A stretch of 32,163 bases of DNA from Anaeroplasmataceae bacterium (GTDB lineage: Bacteria > Bacillota_I > Bacilli_A > Acholeplasmatales > Anaeroplasmataceae): the NCBI GenBank assembly GCA_029067355.1, contig JAIEEQ010000052.1:1-32163 (forward strand), in the 5' to 3' direction. Under the pieces are notes generated by a model. The model was not told where the DNA came from. It did no database searches and saw nothing but the letters and a program-made list of their open reading frames with translations. A program made the position numbers and the translations under genes. This document shows positions 24,284 to 30,829 of the stretch, in pieces; the first letter of the stretch is position 1, and every line of letters starts with the position of its first letter.

Positions 24284-25984
24284 ATGATTGAAGCAATTAA
24301 AGAACAAATCAAATACACCTTAGAAAATTATTATAAAGATACCCATCAGCAGGAAATTTCTATCGTTGTAGAGGAGCCTAAGAACCCTCAGCTTGGAGAC
24401 ATTTCCATTCCTTTATTTAGTGTGGTTAAGGCACTTAGGAAGCCTATGCCAGAAATTGTATCAGAGGCAATTCCTGTGATTCAGTCAGCTTCAGAGGCTA
24501 TCTTATCCATAAATAATGTTGGTGCCTTTGTAAATTTAATGATTGATAAGAAGCTTTTAGCAAAGAATGTTTTAATAAAAGCAATTAATGAAGAGGAAAA
24601 TTATGGAGCCTCACAAATAGGCAAGGGAAAGAAGATTACTCTAGATTACTCAGCTCCTAATATTGCAAAAAGCTTTTCTATTGGACATTTGCGCTCAACA
24701 ATGATTGGAAATTCTTTAAGACTTATTTTAAATAAATGTGGCTATGAAACCTTCTCAATTAATTATCTAGGAGATTGGGGAACTCAGTTTGGAAAGATGA
24801 TAGTTGCGTATAAAAAATGGGGGAATTATGAGGATATCAAAAAGGACCCTATTCATAAGCTAACAGATTTATATGTCAGATTTCATGAGGAAGCAAAGAA
24901 CAATCCCTCTCTTGAGGAAGAAGCTAGAGAAGCTTTTAGAAGGATGGAGCTTAAGGATCCTGAGTATCTTGAATTATGGCGTTGGATTCGTGAGGAATCC
25001 TTAAAGGAATCTGCTCAGATTTATGACCTACTTGGAATCAGCTTTGATTCTTATAATGGAGAAGCATTTTATAATGATAAGATGGATTCTATTGTAGCAG
25101 AACTTAAAGAAAAGAAACTACTTAAGGAGGATCAGGGAGCACAAATTGTGGATTTAGGTGAGGCAATGCCTCCTGCTCTCATTCAAAGAAGTGATGGTGG
25201 TTCCTTGTACATAACAAGAGATTTAGCTGCTGTATTTTATAGAAAAAAGGAGTATCAGTTTGATGATATCTTATATGTGGTTGGAAATGAGCAAAAGCTT
25301 CATTTTCAGCAGTTAAGAACGCTGATTTCCTTAATGGGCTATGATTTTGCATCTCATATTGAGCATATTAATTTTGGTCTGTATTTGACAGATGGAAAGA
25401 AAATGTCTACACGCAAAGGTGGAGTGGTCAAGCTATATGATGTTTTAATGAAGGCAATTGATATGGCTTATACTCTTGTCGTAGCCAAAAACCCTGATTT
25501 GCCTAACAAGGAAGAAATAGCGAAGGCGGTTGGTATTGCAGCCATTGTTTTTGGTGATTTGAAAAATCATCGTAGCCTAGATATTGAATTTAATCTTGAG
25601 CAAGCTGTAAAATTTGAGGGACAGACTGGCCCCTATTTACAGTATACTGGAGTTAGAATTGCTTCTATTTTAAAGAACAAGGGATTTGATTTTAAAAAGA
25701 TGGATATAGATGTATTTGAAAAGCCACATTATTTTGATCTTGTTAAGCAGATTTCTTTGTTTAAATCTACGATTGAGAGGGCTGCTATTGAGCGTGCACC
25801 AAGTGTGATTGCAAAATATTTGCTGGGATTAGCTCAGAGCTTTAATAAATTTTACTCTGTTGAAAAAATAAATGTGGAAGAAGAAACGATTAGAAACTCT
25901 AATTTTGTATTAGCAAAGGCGACACGAAATGTTATCAATGAGGGATTACGACTTTTAGGAATTCAATATGTTGATGAAATGTAG
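24284..25984 (+). CDS. argS: Arginyl-tRNA synthetase
   Basis: This 566-residue class I synthetase has an N-terminal additional domain (1-95), the HIGH motif as SIGH (132-135, within SAPNIAKSFSIGHLRS), the KMSK region as KMSTR (373-377, followed by KGG) and an anticodon-binding helical domain to the end (NVINEGLRLLGIQYVDEM). It charges tRNA-Arg with arginine and needs the tRNA for activation. AAGGAG lies nine bases before the ATG. Length is standard. Confidence 0.96.
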   Translation: MIEAIKEQIKYTLENYYKDTHQQEISIVVEEPKNPQLGDISIPLFSVVKALRKPMPEIVSEAIPVIQSASEAILSINNVGAFVNLMIDKKLLAKNVLIKAINEEENYGASQIGKGKKITLDYSAPNIAKSFSIGHLRSTMIGNSLRLILNKCGYETFSINYLGDWGTQFGKMIVAYKKWGNYEDIKKDPIHKLTDLYVRFHEEAKNNPSLEEEAREAFRRMELKDPEYLELWRWIREESLKESAQIYDLLGISFDSYNGEAFYNDKMDSIVAELKEKKLLKEDQGAQIVDLGEAMPPALIQRSDGGSLYITRDLAAVFYRKKEYQFDDILYVVGNEQKLHFQQLRTLISLMGYDFASHIEHINFGLYLTDGKKMSTRKGGVVKLYDVLMKAIDMAYTLVVAKNPDLPNKEEIAKAVGIAAIVFGDLKNHRSLDIEFNLEQAVKFEGQTGPYLQYTGVRIASILKNKGFDFKKMDIDVFEKPHYFDLVKQISLFKSTIERAAIERAPSVIAKYLLGLAQSFNKFYSVEKINVEEETIRNSNFVLAKATRNVINEGLRLLGIQYVDEM

Positions 25985-25993
25985 CATATCCTC

Positions 25994-26023
25994 TTGCATT
26001 TAAGGTGCGATTTGGTGTAAAAT
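25994..26023 (+). promoter_or_regulatory. Promoter of the glycosyltransferase gene
   Basis: TTGCAT at 25994-25999 and TAAAAT at 26018-26023 have an 18-base spacer. It lies immediately after argS. Confidence 0.55.
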
Positions 26024-26080
26024 AATAAAGCATAGAAGAATATTTGGGAAATAAAAGAATCGCTAGGGGCAATTGTAATC

Positions 26081-27280
26081 ATGAGAATTGGTATATTTAC
26101 TGACCAGTTTTATCCATATATTAGTGGTGTGGTCACTTCCATAAAAATGTTATATGAGGGATTAACAGCTTTAGGACATGAGGTCTATATTTTTTCAAGT
26201 CTTGATGACGAGAAGGTTTTTACTTGTGAAGAGTTAAAGCATTTTAATTTTATTAATCTTCCTGGAAAGCCTTGGCCTTTTAAGGGCTTAAGGGATTATA
26301 GAAGAACCCCTCATCCTAAGCGCTATTTAAAGCAAATTGCCACCTACAAATTAGATATTATCCATATTCATACAGAATATAATGCAGCAACTCTTGCCAA
26401 AATGGCATCTAAAAAACTTCATATTCCTATGGTGTATACTCTGCATACCTTGTATGAGGATTATATTAAGTACTTATCTCCCTTTTTTGATAAGCATTTC
26501 CATACGCTTACCTTTAAAATTTTAGCACATATTTTTATGGGCTCTGCATCTAAAGCTTCTGTAATTAAAATCGTTCCAACAAAGAAGGTTTTAAAACTGG
26601 CTTCAAAATATTATTTAAAGGGAGATATTCGTGTTATCCCAACTGGAATTGAGCTGAATCATTTCTATGAACAAAACTTTTCAACTGAAGAGAAAAACAC
26701 TTTGAAGAAAGAAATTGGAATCCCTTTAAATCAATTTGTCTTTGGATATATAGGAAGAACCTCTCCTGAAAAGGATATTAAAACAATTCTACATGCCTTT
26801 TCTAAACTAGAATATAAAGATAATGCAGTCTTGTTAATTGTTGGTGGAGGTCCACAATTTGATGAATTAGTAGAGTATGCAAAGGTTTTAAGAATAAAAA
26901 ATAAGGTTTATTTTACAGGATTTATTGACAATGAGCTCGTTCCGATGTATTATCATATATGTGATATTTTTGTTAATGCCTCAAAATCAGAAACACAAGG
27001 CTTGACATATATTGAATCTTTAGCTTCTTCATTGCCTTTGCTTGTTCAAAGAGATGAATGCATTGAGGATGTCATTGAGGACTATTACAATGGAATATAT
27101 TTTGATGGAGAAGAAGATTTAATCCTTAAAATGGAGGAAATCCAAAAAGCTCCATCTACCTTGAGTAATATCAAAGCAAATACACAAAAATCATGCGAAA
27201 AGTATTCAAAGGAACACTATGCTGCAAGTGTAGAAGCAATCTATCAAACTGCAATAGATAGATACAAACAAAAAAGGTAG
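26081..27280 (+). CDS. GT4 glycosyltransferase, probable diacylglycerol glucosyltransferase
   Basis: This 399-residue cytoplasmic, membrane-associated GT-B enzyme has the N-terminal signature MRIGIFTDQFYPYISGVVTSI, typical of 1,2-diacylglycerol 3-alpha-glucosyltransferases in streptococci and acholeplasmas. IPTGIEL and FGYIGRTSPEKD mark the nucleotide-sugar domain. The EX7E retaining motif is Glu304/Glu312 (SKSETQGLTYIESLASS). The product is probably monoglucosyl-diacylglycerol for membrane glycolipid or lipoteichoic acid anchors; other GT4 acceptors cannot be excluded. A short hairpin (AAAGGTAG/CTACCTTT, 27273-27293) overlaps the stop without a good T run, so read-through into the tRNA gene is possible. 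Confidence 0.85.
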   Translation: MRIGIFTDQFYPYISGVVTSIKMLYEGLTALGHEVYIFSSLDDEKVFTCEELKHFNFINLPGKPWPFKGLRDYRRTPHPKRYLKQIATYKLDIIHIHTEYNAATLAKMASKKLHIPMVYTLHTLYEDYIKYLSPFFDKHFHTLTFKILAHIFMGSASKASVIKIVPTKKVLKLASKYYLKGDIRVIPTGIELNHFYEQNFSTEEKNTLKKEIGIPLNQFVFGYIGRTSPEKDIKTILHAFSKLEYKDNAVLLIVGGGPQFDELVEYAKVLRIKNKVYFTGFIDNELVPMYYHICDIFVNASKSETQGLTYIESLASSLPLLVQRDECIEDVIEDYYNGIYFDGEEDLILKMEEIQKAPSTLSNIKANTQKSCEKYSKEHYAASVEAIYQTAIDRYKQKR

Positions 27281-27299
27281 ATATACTACCTTTATATAT

Positions 27300-27384
27300 G
27301 GGGGAGTGATGAAATGGTAGACATAGTTGACTCAAAATCAACCGCCCTTAAAGCGTGTGGGTTCGAATCCCATCTCCCCTACCA
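27300..27384 (+). tRNA. tRNA-Leu(CAA)
   Basis: This 85-base tRNA has acceptor arms GGGGGAG and CTCCCCT. The anticodon stem GTTGA/TCAAC encloses loop CTCAAAA, giving anticodon CAA (codon TTG). A class II variable arm CGCCCTTAAAGCGTG follows, then the T-arm GTGGGTTCGAATCCCAT and an encoded ACCA end. It marks the edge of the accessory region. Confidence 0.95.
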
Positions 27385-27396
27385 TCTTAAGAGAAC

Positions 27397-27428
27397 ACAG
27401 ATAATACGTTGTGATTATCTGTTTTTTT
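27397..27428 (+). terminator. Terminator of tRNA-Leu
   Basis: ACAGATAAT (27397-27405) pairs perfectly with ATTATCTGT (27414-27422), followed by a T run. Confidence 0.9.
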
Positions 27429-27624
27429 ATACCTGAATTCACTTGATTTAACCTAATTCAACCGAATTATGCGGATTTAAGCAAAAATATAATTTTGATA
27501 AAACTAGAGAAAAAAGTGCGTTTTATTGATATTTAGAAAAAATATTTTATCAAAATATATCACAGAGTGAAAGTTCGCACCACCCACACAGTGTAATAGG
27601 GGATGTGAACTCACACAAGATAAT
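27429..27624. other. Gene-free interval with inverted repeats after the tRNA
   Basis: I see no gene. TTTTGATAAAA (27493-27503) and TTTTATCAAAA (27545-27555) form a perfect 11-base inverted repeat 41 bases apart. Downstream, GTTCGCA and TGTGAAC form a possible stem. The stretch lies where integrated elements often carry an attachment site, but no copy of the tRNA 3' end is visible in the window. Confidence 0.4.
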
Positions 27625-27646
27625 AAAAAAGACCAATTAAATGGTC
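27625..27646 (-). terminator. Minus-strand terminator beyond the IS end
   Basis: GACCA (27631-27635) pairs with TGGTC (27642-27646). On the minus strand it is followed by TTTTTT (27630-27625). It would stop transcripts leaving the transposase fragment. Confidence 0.65.
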
Positions 27647-27653
27647 CTTTAAA

Positions 27654-28196
27654 TAGTACCCCAAGTCAAGGACACAAATAAAAAAGGTGTATTATTTAAT
27701 TGGAATGTTCAATCCCCTAGGGGATTCGCGATTAAAATTTAATCATAATGAAGCTGACTGTACTACTGTACTCTCAGCTTTTATTATTTTGTTTTGTAAT
27801 GGTTTTCCACCTTCAAGTAAGTATATCCTATATTCAACAGGTGTCATTTTATTTAAAGTCCATTGATATCTATAATTATTATAGTAATCCATATATTCAT
27901 CAATTTCATTTTTAAGTTCTTCAAAGTCAAGACATTCTTTTAAATGTAATTCATCCTTCATATGGCCAAAGAAGGATTCTTGAGGAGCGTTATCCCAACA
28001 ATTCCCTCGTCTTGACATGGATTGAATTATTTTTAAATCCTTTAATAGCCTTTGATAAGCTAAAGCTGTATAATGACATCCTTGGTCAGAATGTAATATT
28101 GTATCTTCCGTGATGGGTACTTTCTTTTCATCAATGAATTGTTTTACTGTATCTAACACAAATTGTTCATCTAAAGATAAGGATAACTTATATGCC
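27654..28196 (-). mobile_element. Truncated IS3-family (IS150-like) element
   Basis: One end is recognisable: TAGTACCCCAAGTCAAGGACA (27654-27674) has the form of IS150-type terminal repeats, with GTACCCCAA and GGACA. The element ends abruptly at about 28195 inside the transposase gene, with no matching inverted repeat. Roughly half the expected 1.3-1.5 kb is left. Confidence 0.65.
27711..27726. repeat. 16-base perfect palindrome inside the IS end
   Basis: AATCCCCTAGGGGATT is a perfect 16-base palindrome, conspicuously G/C-rich for this AT-rich region. It lies between the IS end and the transposase stop. It may be a transcription stop or a transposase/host-factor site; no function is shown. 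Confidence 0.7.
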
Positions 28197-28207
28197 ATAC
28201 CAAACAA
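27743..28207 (-). pseudogene. IS3-family transposase, C-terminal half only
   Basis: About 150 residues of the integrase-core domain remain. LHSDQGCHYTALAYQRLL carries the second catalytic Asp, and NCWDNAPQESFFGHMK the catalytic Glu; YYNNYRYQWTLNKMTPVEYR is the family's C-terminal motif. The first catalytic Asp and the helix-turn-helix are missing because the frame is cut just before AYKLSLSLDEQFVLDTV, at about 28195. The apparent first residues MFG come from unrelated sequence. It cannot transpose by itself. Confidence 0.88.
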
Positions 28208-28236
28208 CAGATATTACATTAAGGTGCTATTCTATT

Positions 28237-28551
28237 ATGCATTATTTTATAACATTGCTTCAAAACGATGCACATAATGAAATAATGCTTGTTTTAAATA
28301 ACTGGGAGAGCGGTCCTGAAATTATAAATCATGTGTCTGCCATAGTAGGAATTATTGTCTCATATAAGACAGGAGTCAAAGAAAAAATGTTAAAAGAGTC
28401 GTTAAAACATAGATTAGAAAAAGATGTAGATGTCAAGAGTATTTTTGACAAACTTTATTATAAAATACCTCTTTCTAAAAGTTTTAATGAGGGAAATATA
28501 TACTTTTATTTAGATTTAATAAAAGCAAAAGTTGAAATTTGTTGGTATTAA
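28237..28551 (+). CDS. Unknown protein at the broken IS junction, possibly truncated
   Basis: From ATG 28237 this encodes 104 residues (MHYFITLLQNDAHNEIMLVLNN...NIYFYLDLIKAKVEICWY), predicted mixed helix/strand with no signal or span. AAGGTG at 28220-28225 is a possible but distant ribosome binding site. The frame extends upstream to an ATG at 28192, but those first codons lie at or inside the IS fragment. The gene may therefore be the 3' remnant of a longer gene cut by the insertion. A strong terminator follows at 28568. I recognise no family. Confidence 0.5.
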   Translation: MHYFITLLQNDAHNEIMLVLNNWESGPEIINHVSAIVGIIVSYKTGVKEKMLKESLKHRLEKDVDVKSIFDKLYYKIPLSKSFNEGNIYFYLDLIKAKVEICWY

Positions 28552-28567
28552 TTAGTTTATTTGGTAA

Positions 28568-28604
28568 AATGTTATCGTTGCCACAAAAACGATAGCATTT
28601 TTTT
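28568..28604 (+). terminator. Strong rho-independent terminator
   Basis: AATGTTATCGTT (28568-28579) pairs with AACGATAGCATT (28588-28599), 12 pairs with one G-U, followed by a run of T. Confidence 0.9.
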
Positions 28605-28644
28605 GTTATGCCAAAAATTTCTATTCTATAAATGGCAATGCAAT

Positions 28645-28673
28645 TTTACAAGCAAATAATTAAGTGATATGAT
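28645..28673 (+). promoter_or_regulatory. Promoter of the small A7-frameshifted gene
   Basis: TTTACA at 28645-28650 and TATGAT at 28668-28673 have a 17-base spacer, 27 bases before the start codon. Confidence 0.6.
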
Positions 28674-28699
28674 ACCTCCATGAAGGGAGGATAATTGAA

Positions 28700-28887
28700 A
28701 TGAAGAAGTTAGTAAAAAAATGTTCGTTCTATTGGCCATTGCAGTTACAGCATTTGTTATTACATTAATTCCTATGGAGCGAAGCCGTCAAGATCGTAAT
28801 TCCAATATTGTTGCTTTATGGGAAGGTGGAAATAGCCGTGAAGGTATTGTTTCATTATTTGTTCGTGAACTTCCATCAAAACGTTAA
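28700..28887 (+). pseudogene. Small hydrophobic-leader peptide gene, frame broken at an A7 run
   Basis: AGGGAGG (28684-28690) precedes ATG 28700, which encodes MKKLVKK and then runs out of frame at seven A (28714-28720). One more base would join it to the 55-residue frame at 28720-28887, giving a 62-residue product: MKKLVKK, a hydrophobic segment MFVLLAIAVTAFVITLIP, then MERSRQDRNSNIVALWEGG and SREGIVSLFVRELPSKR. The downstream frame even has its own ATG overlapping the A run (28720-28722). A private promoter and terminator show that it is a true transcription unit. It may be a sequencing or assembly error, a phase-variable gene, a slippage site, or a dead gene. The product would be a small secreted or membrane-anchored peptide of unknown function. 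Confidence 0.6.
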
Positions 28888-28895
28888 CAGGATGA

Positions 28896-28936
28896 AGAAA
28901 TTTTAGAGAATTTATTACCTCTGAAATTTCTTTTTT
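28896..28936 (+). terminator. Terminator of the small frameshifted gene
   Basis: AGAAATTTTAGAG (28896-28908) pairs with CTCTGAAATTTC and the first following T (28919-28931) with one G-U pair, followed by a T run. Confidence 0.85.
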
Positions 28937-28985
28937 CTTTTTTCTATTTTTTGGTTGTGGATTGAGAGCATCTAACAGATTAATT

Positions 28986-29052
28986 TTATAAGGAATAGTG
29001 CGTAGTATGGATAATTATAGAAAGAGGATAATTAATCCTGCGTTCCTTATAA
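28986..29052 (+). repeat. Nested inverted repeat in the sigma-like gene leader
   Basis: TTATAAGGAA (28986-28995) and TTCCTTATAA (29043-29052) form a perfect 10-base outer arm. Inside, GGATAATTA (29009-29017) and TAATTAATCC (29029-29038) form an inner arm with one bulge. The 607-base interval 28552-29158 contains this structure, two terminators and the small frameshifted gene. Confidence 0.75.
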
Positions 29053-29129
29053 TCGGTTTGCTTTAGATATAAAAGAGTAACTAAAGGAAACTATGAAAAT
29101 TGGGAGTAATGTAGATTTTAGTTTTCTTC

Positions 29130-29158
29130 CTTGCTTCCTAATAATTTGGGAGGCGAAG
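29130..29158 (+). promoter_or_regulatory. Hairpin sequestering the ribosome binding site of the sigma-like gene
   Basis: CTTGCTTCC (29130-29138) can pair with GGGAGGCGAAG (29148-29158) with small bulges and a G-U pair, burying the Shine-Dalgarno GGGAGG right before ATG 29159. Translation may be controlled by opening of this hairpin. Confidence 0.5.
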
Positions 29159-29899
29159 ATGTTAAAAATAGTGGACTTGATTCTAGAGTATAAAACTTCT
29201 CATAGTGAAAGAACTGCAGAAGGAATAATGAATATTATTTTGCCAATGATTATGAATAAAGTAAAATTAATTAGATCAGATTATAAGGCGGATGTTATAC
29301 AGGATTTAAAAATGAGTTTGTTTTCAATTATTAACATTGCTGTCTTCAAAGATGCTGACATACCAGAATCATTATTTTGTAAGGACAAGCTCAATTTTCT
29401 TAGAACAAATAATTTTTCAAGTGAAAGCATAATAAAACTGTTTAATAATAAATACATCAAGAATTTCATTGATGAAGCTGGTATAGAAGTTTTAGAGAAT
29501 GCTTTTGTAGATAAGAATAGTTATATGGAATTTAAAAGTAATTTTGCCAAATTTAATTTTAGAAATCAATTTTTTAATTTACTAGAGAAAAGATTTGAAT
29601 CAGTTTTGGCATCATTTTATAGAAATAATATGAACTATTTTACAAAAGAACAAACGATTCTTAATAGATTTACCAAGGAAGGTGATGAATATATCAATCT
29701 CATTCCTGATAATTCTCCAAAGAAAATTGATTTTGAAAAACTTGGTATGACTAAGAAAGATATAGAATTTTTAAACTTATTTATTGATGGTAATAAAGTC
29801 TATTCACAAACTGAGGTGGCTAAAATGCTTGGAACTTCACAACAATATATTTCTAAAAGAATCAGAGAAATTCGCGATAAGTATAAAGGAAGTTTCTAA
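29159..29899 (+). CDS. Sigma-70-like regulator with C-terminal region 4-type helix-turn-helix
   Basis: This encodes 246 residues from ATG 29159, next to GGGAGG; an in-frame ATG at 29093 has no such site and would add an untypical segment. Residues 5-60 (LILEYKTSHSERTAEGIMNIILPMI...YKADVIQDLKMSLFSII) resemble sigma region 2 in the small sigma-like regulators of Firmicute mobile elements. The central 60-180 part is unlike standard sigma domains. Residues 195-240 are a clear region 4 helix-turn-helix (DIEFLNLFIDGNKVYSQTEVAKMLGTSQQYISKRIREIR). It could be an alternative sigma factor or a sigma-like activator. It lies in the accessory region between the small frameshifted gene and the lipoprotein unit and may control one of them; this is inference. 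Confidence 0.6.
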   Translation: MLKIVDLILEYKTSHSERTAEGIMNIILPMIMNKVKLIRSDYKADVIQDLKMSLFSIINIAVFKDADIPESLFCKDKLNFLRTNNFSSESIIKLFNNKYIKNFIDEAGIEVLENAFVDKNSYMEFKSNFAKFNFRNQFFNLLEKRFESVLASFYRNNMNYFTKEQTILNRFTKEGDEYINLIPDNSPKKIDFEKLGMTKKDIEFLNLFIDGNKVYSQTEVAKMLGTSQQYISKRIREIRDKYKGSF

Positions 29900-30016
29900 G
29901 AATTAAGATGATATAAATTATTTGGAAAAGTCAAATATATATGTATTAAAATAAATTAAATTTAGAAAAATAAAAAAATATGGGTAAATAGTGATTAGAA
30001 TATATTTTTCTTAAAA

Positions 30017-30114
30017 TTTGGCAATTTGTCTTTTATTCTGTATTTTTTAAAAAATGCCAATAGATTATGAATTGTTATTGATATAAAAAGTTATATCCTA
30101 TGCAAATTGCCAAA
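30017..30114. repeat. Widely spaced 12-base inverted repeat upstream of the lipoprotein promoter
   Basis: TTTGGCAATTTG (30017-30028) and CAAATTGCCAAA (30103-30114) are perfect inverse copies 74 bases apart. The second ends 20 bases before the -35 box. A further TGCCAA half-site lies at 30055-30060. They could be paired binding sites of a regulator. The gap 29900-30192 otherwise holds very AT-rich DNA and the promoter. Confidence 0.65.
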
Positions 30115-30134
30115 AAAAATATGGTGAAATGAGT

Positions 30135-30163
30135 TTGACATGGATTGCTTTTTTTTATATAAT
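30135..30163 (+). promoter_or_regulatory. Perfect consensus sigma-A promoter of the lipoprotein/lipase unit
   Basis: TTGACA (30135-30140), 17 bases, TATAAT (30158-30163): every position matches the consensus. The start would be near 30170. Strong transcription is expected unless repressed. Confidence 0.85.
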
Positions 30164-30192
30164 AATCCAAAATATAAAAAAGAGGTATAAAA

Positions 30193-30729
30193 TTGAAAAA
30201 AATTAAATTATTAATGACAATACTCATTATATTAATTTTATCTAGTTGTAAGATTGAATCAAAAATCAAAAATGAATTTTTTAGTGAAACTACATTACAA
30301 AAATATAAATTAGAAAATCTGCCAGAATGCAATTGGATGGATTGTGTTGTTTGGGGAGATTCCTTTTATTTCAACATAGAAAAAGAAAAATTTGAAAATT
30401 GGATACTTTCTATTGTTGACTATATAGACAGTAGAGAAGATATCACTTGCTGGGGTTTTGCTGAACAATTTCATAGTTCTGGTTCTAGAGACTATCCAGT
30501 AACATTATATGAATCTTCGAATGATTATCTTAAAGATCATAATTGTATTGCAATTGCATTTACTACTATGCCTTTAGAAGATAATACCTTTCAAAATTGT
30601 TATTATATTCAGGCTTATTCTGGATACGATGCAACATTAGATGTGAAAGGCGCTAGCTACCATTATGGATATTATATGTCATTACAAGATAGATCCTCTT
30701 ATGCAAATAAATATCATGTTTCAAATTAA
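30193..30729 (+). CDS. Lipoprotein of unknown function, partner of the adjacent lipase-like protein
   Basis: This encodes 178 residues starting at TTG 30193, with AGAGGT six bases upstream; no ATG fits, and TTG gives a perfect lipoprotein signal. Residues 1-19 are KKIKLLMTILIILILSSC with lipobox LSSC (Cys19 lipidated). The mature domain of about 160 residues is rich in aromatic residues (NWMDCVVWGDSFYFNIEKEKF, WGFAEQFHSSGSRDYP, YYIQAYSGYDATLD) and is acidic. I recognise no family. It would sit on the outer face of the membrane. It is transcribed from the consensus promoter, with no terminator before the lipase-like gene. A role protecting the cell surface from a lipase is a hypothesis only. 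Confidence 0.7.
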   Translation: MKKIKLLMTILIILILSSCKIESKIKNEFFSETTLQKYKLENLPECNWMDCVVWGDSFYFNIEKEKFENWILSIVDYIDSREDITCWGFAEQFHSSGSRDYPVTLYESSNDYLKDHNCIAIAFTTMPLEDNTFQNCYYIQAYSGYDATLDVKGASYHYGYYMSLQDRSSYANKYHVSN

Positions 30730-30829
30730 AATAAATTTTTAGTTGTAGAATTGAAACTTATAGCGGATTATTTAGATGAGATCTCAAAAAAAAGAAAGGA
30801 TATTGGCTAAAAAAAGCCAAGGGTATATT

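Noticed and set aside
27300-27384. tRNA 3' end repeated downstream as an attR site
   Set aside because: No second copy of the GTTCGAATCCCAT segment was found in the window; the ATCCCC near 27712 is part of a palindrome and matches too few bases.
30075-30332. Reverse-strand frame over the lipoprotein start
   Set aside because: It is antisense to the consensus promoter and lipoprotein signal; low-complexity hydrophobic residues come from A/T-rich DNA.
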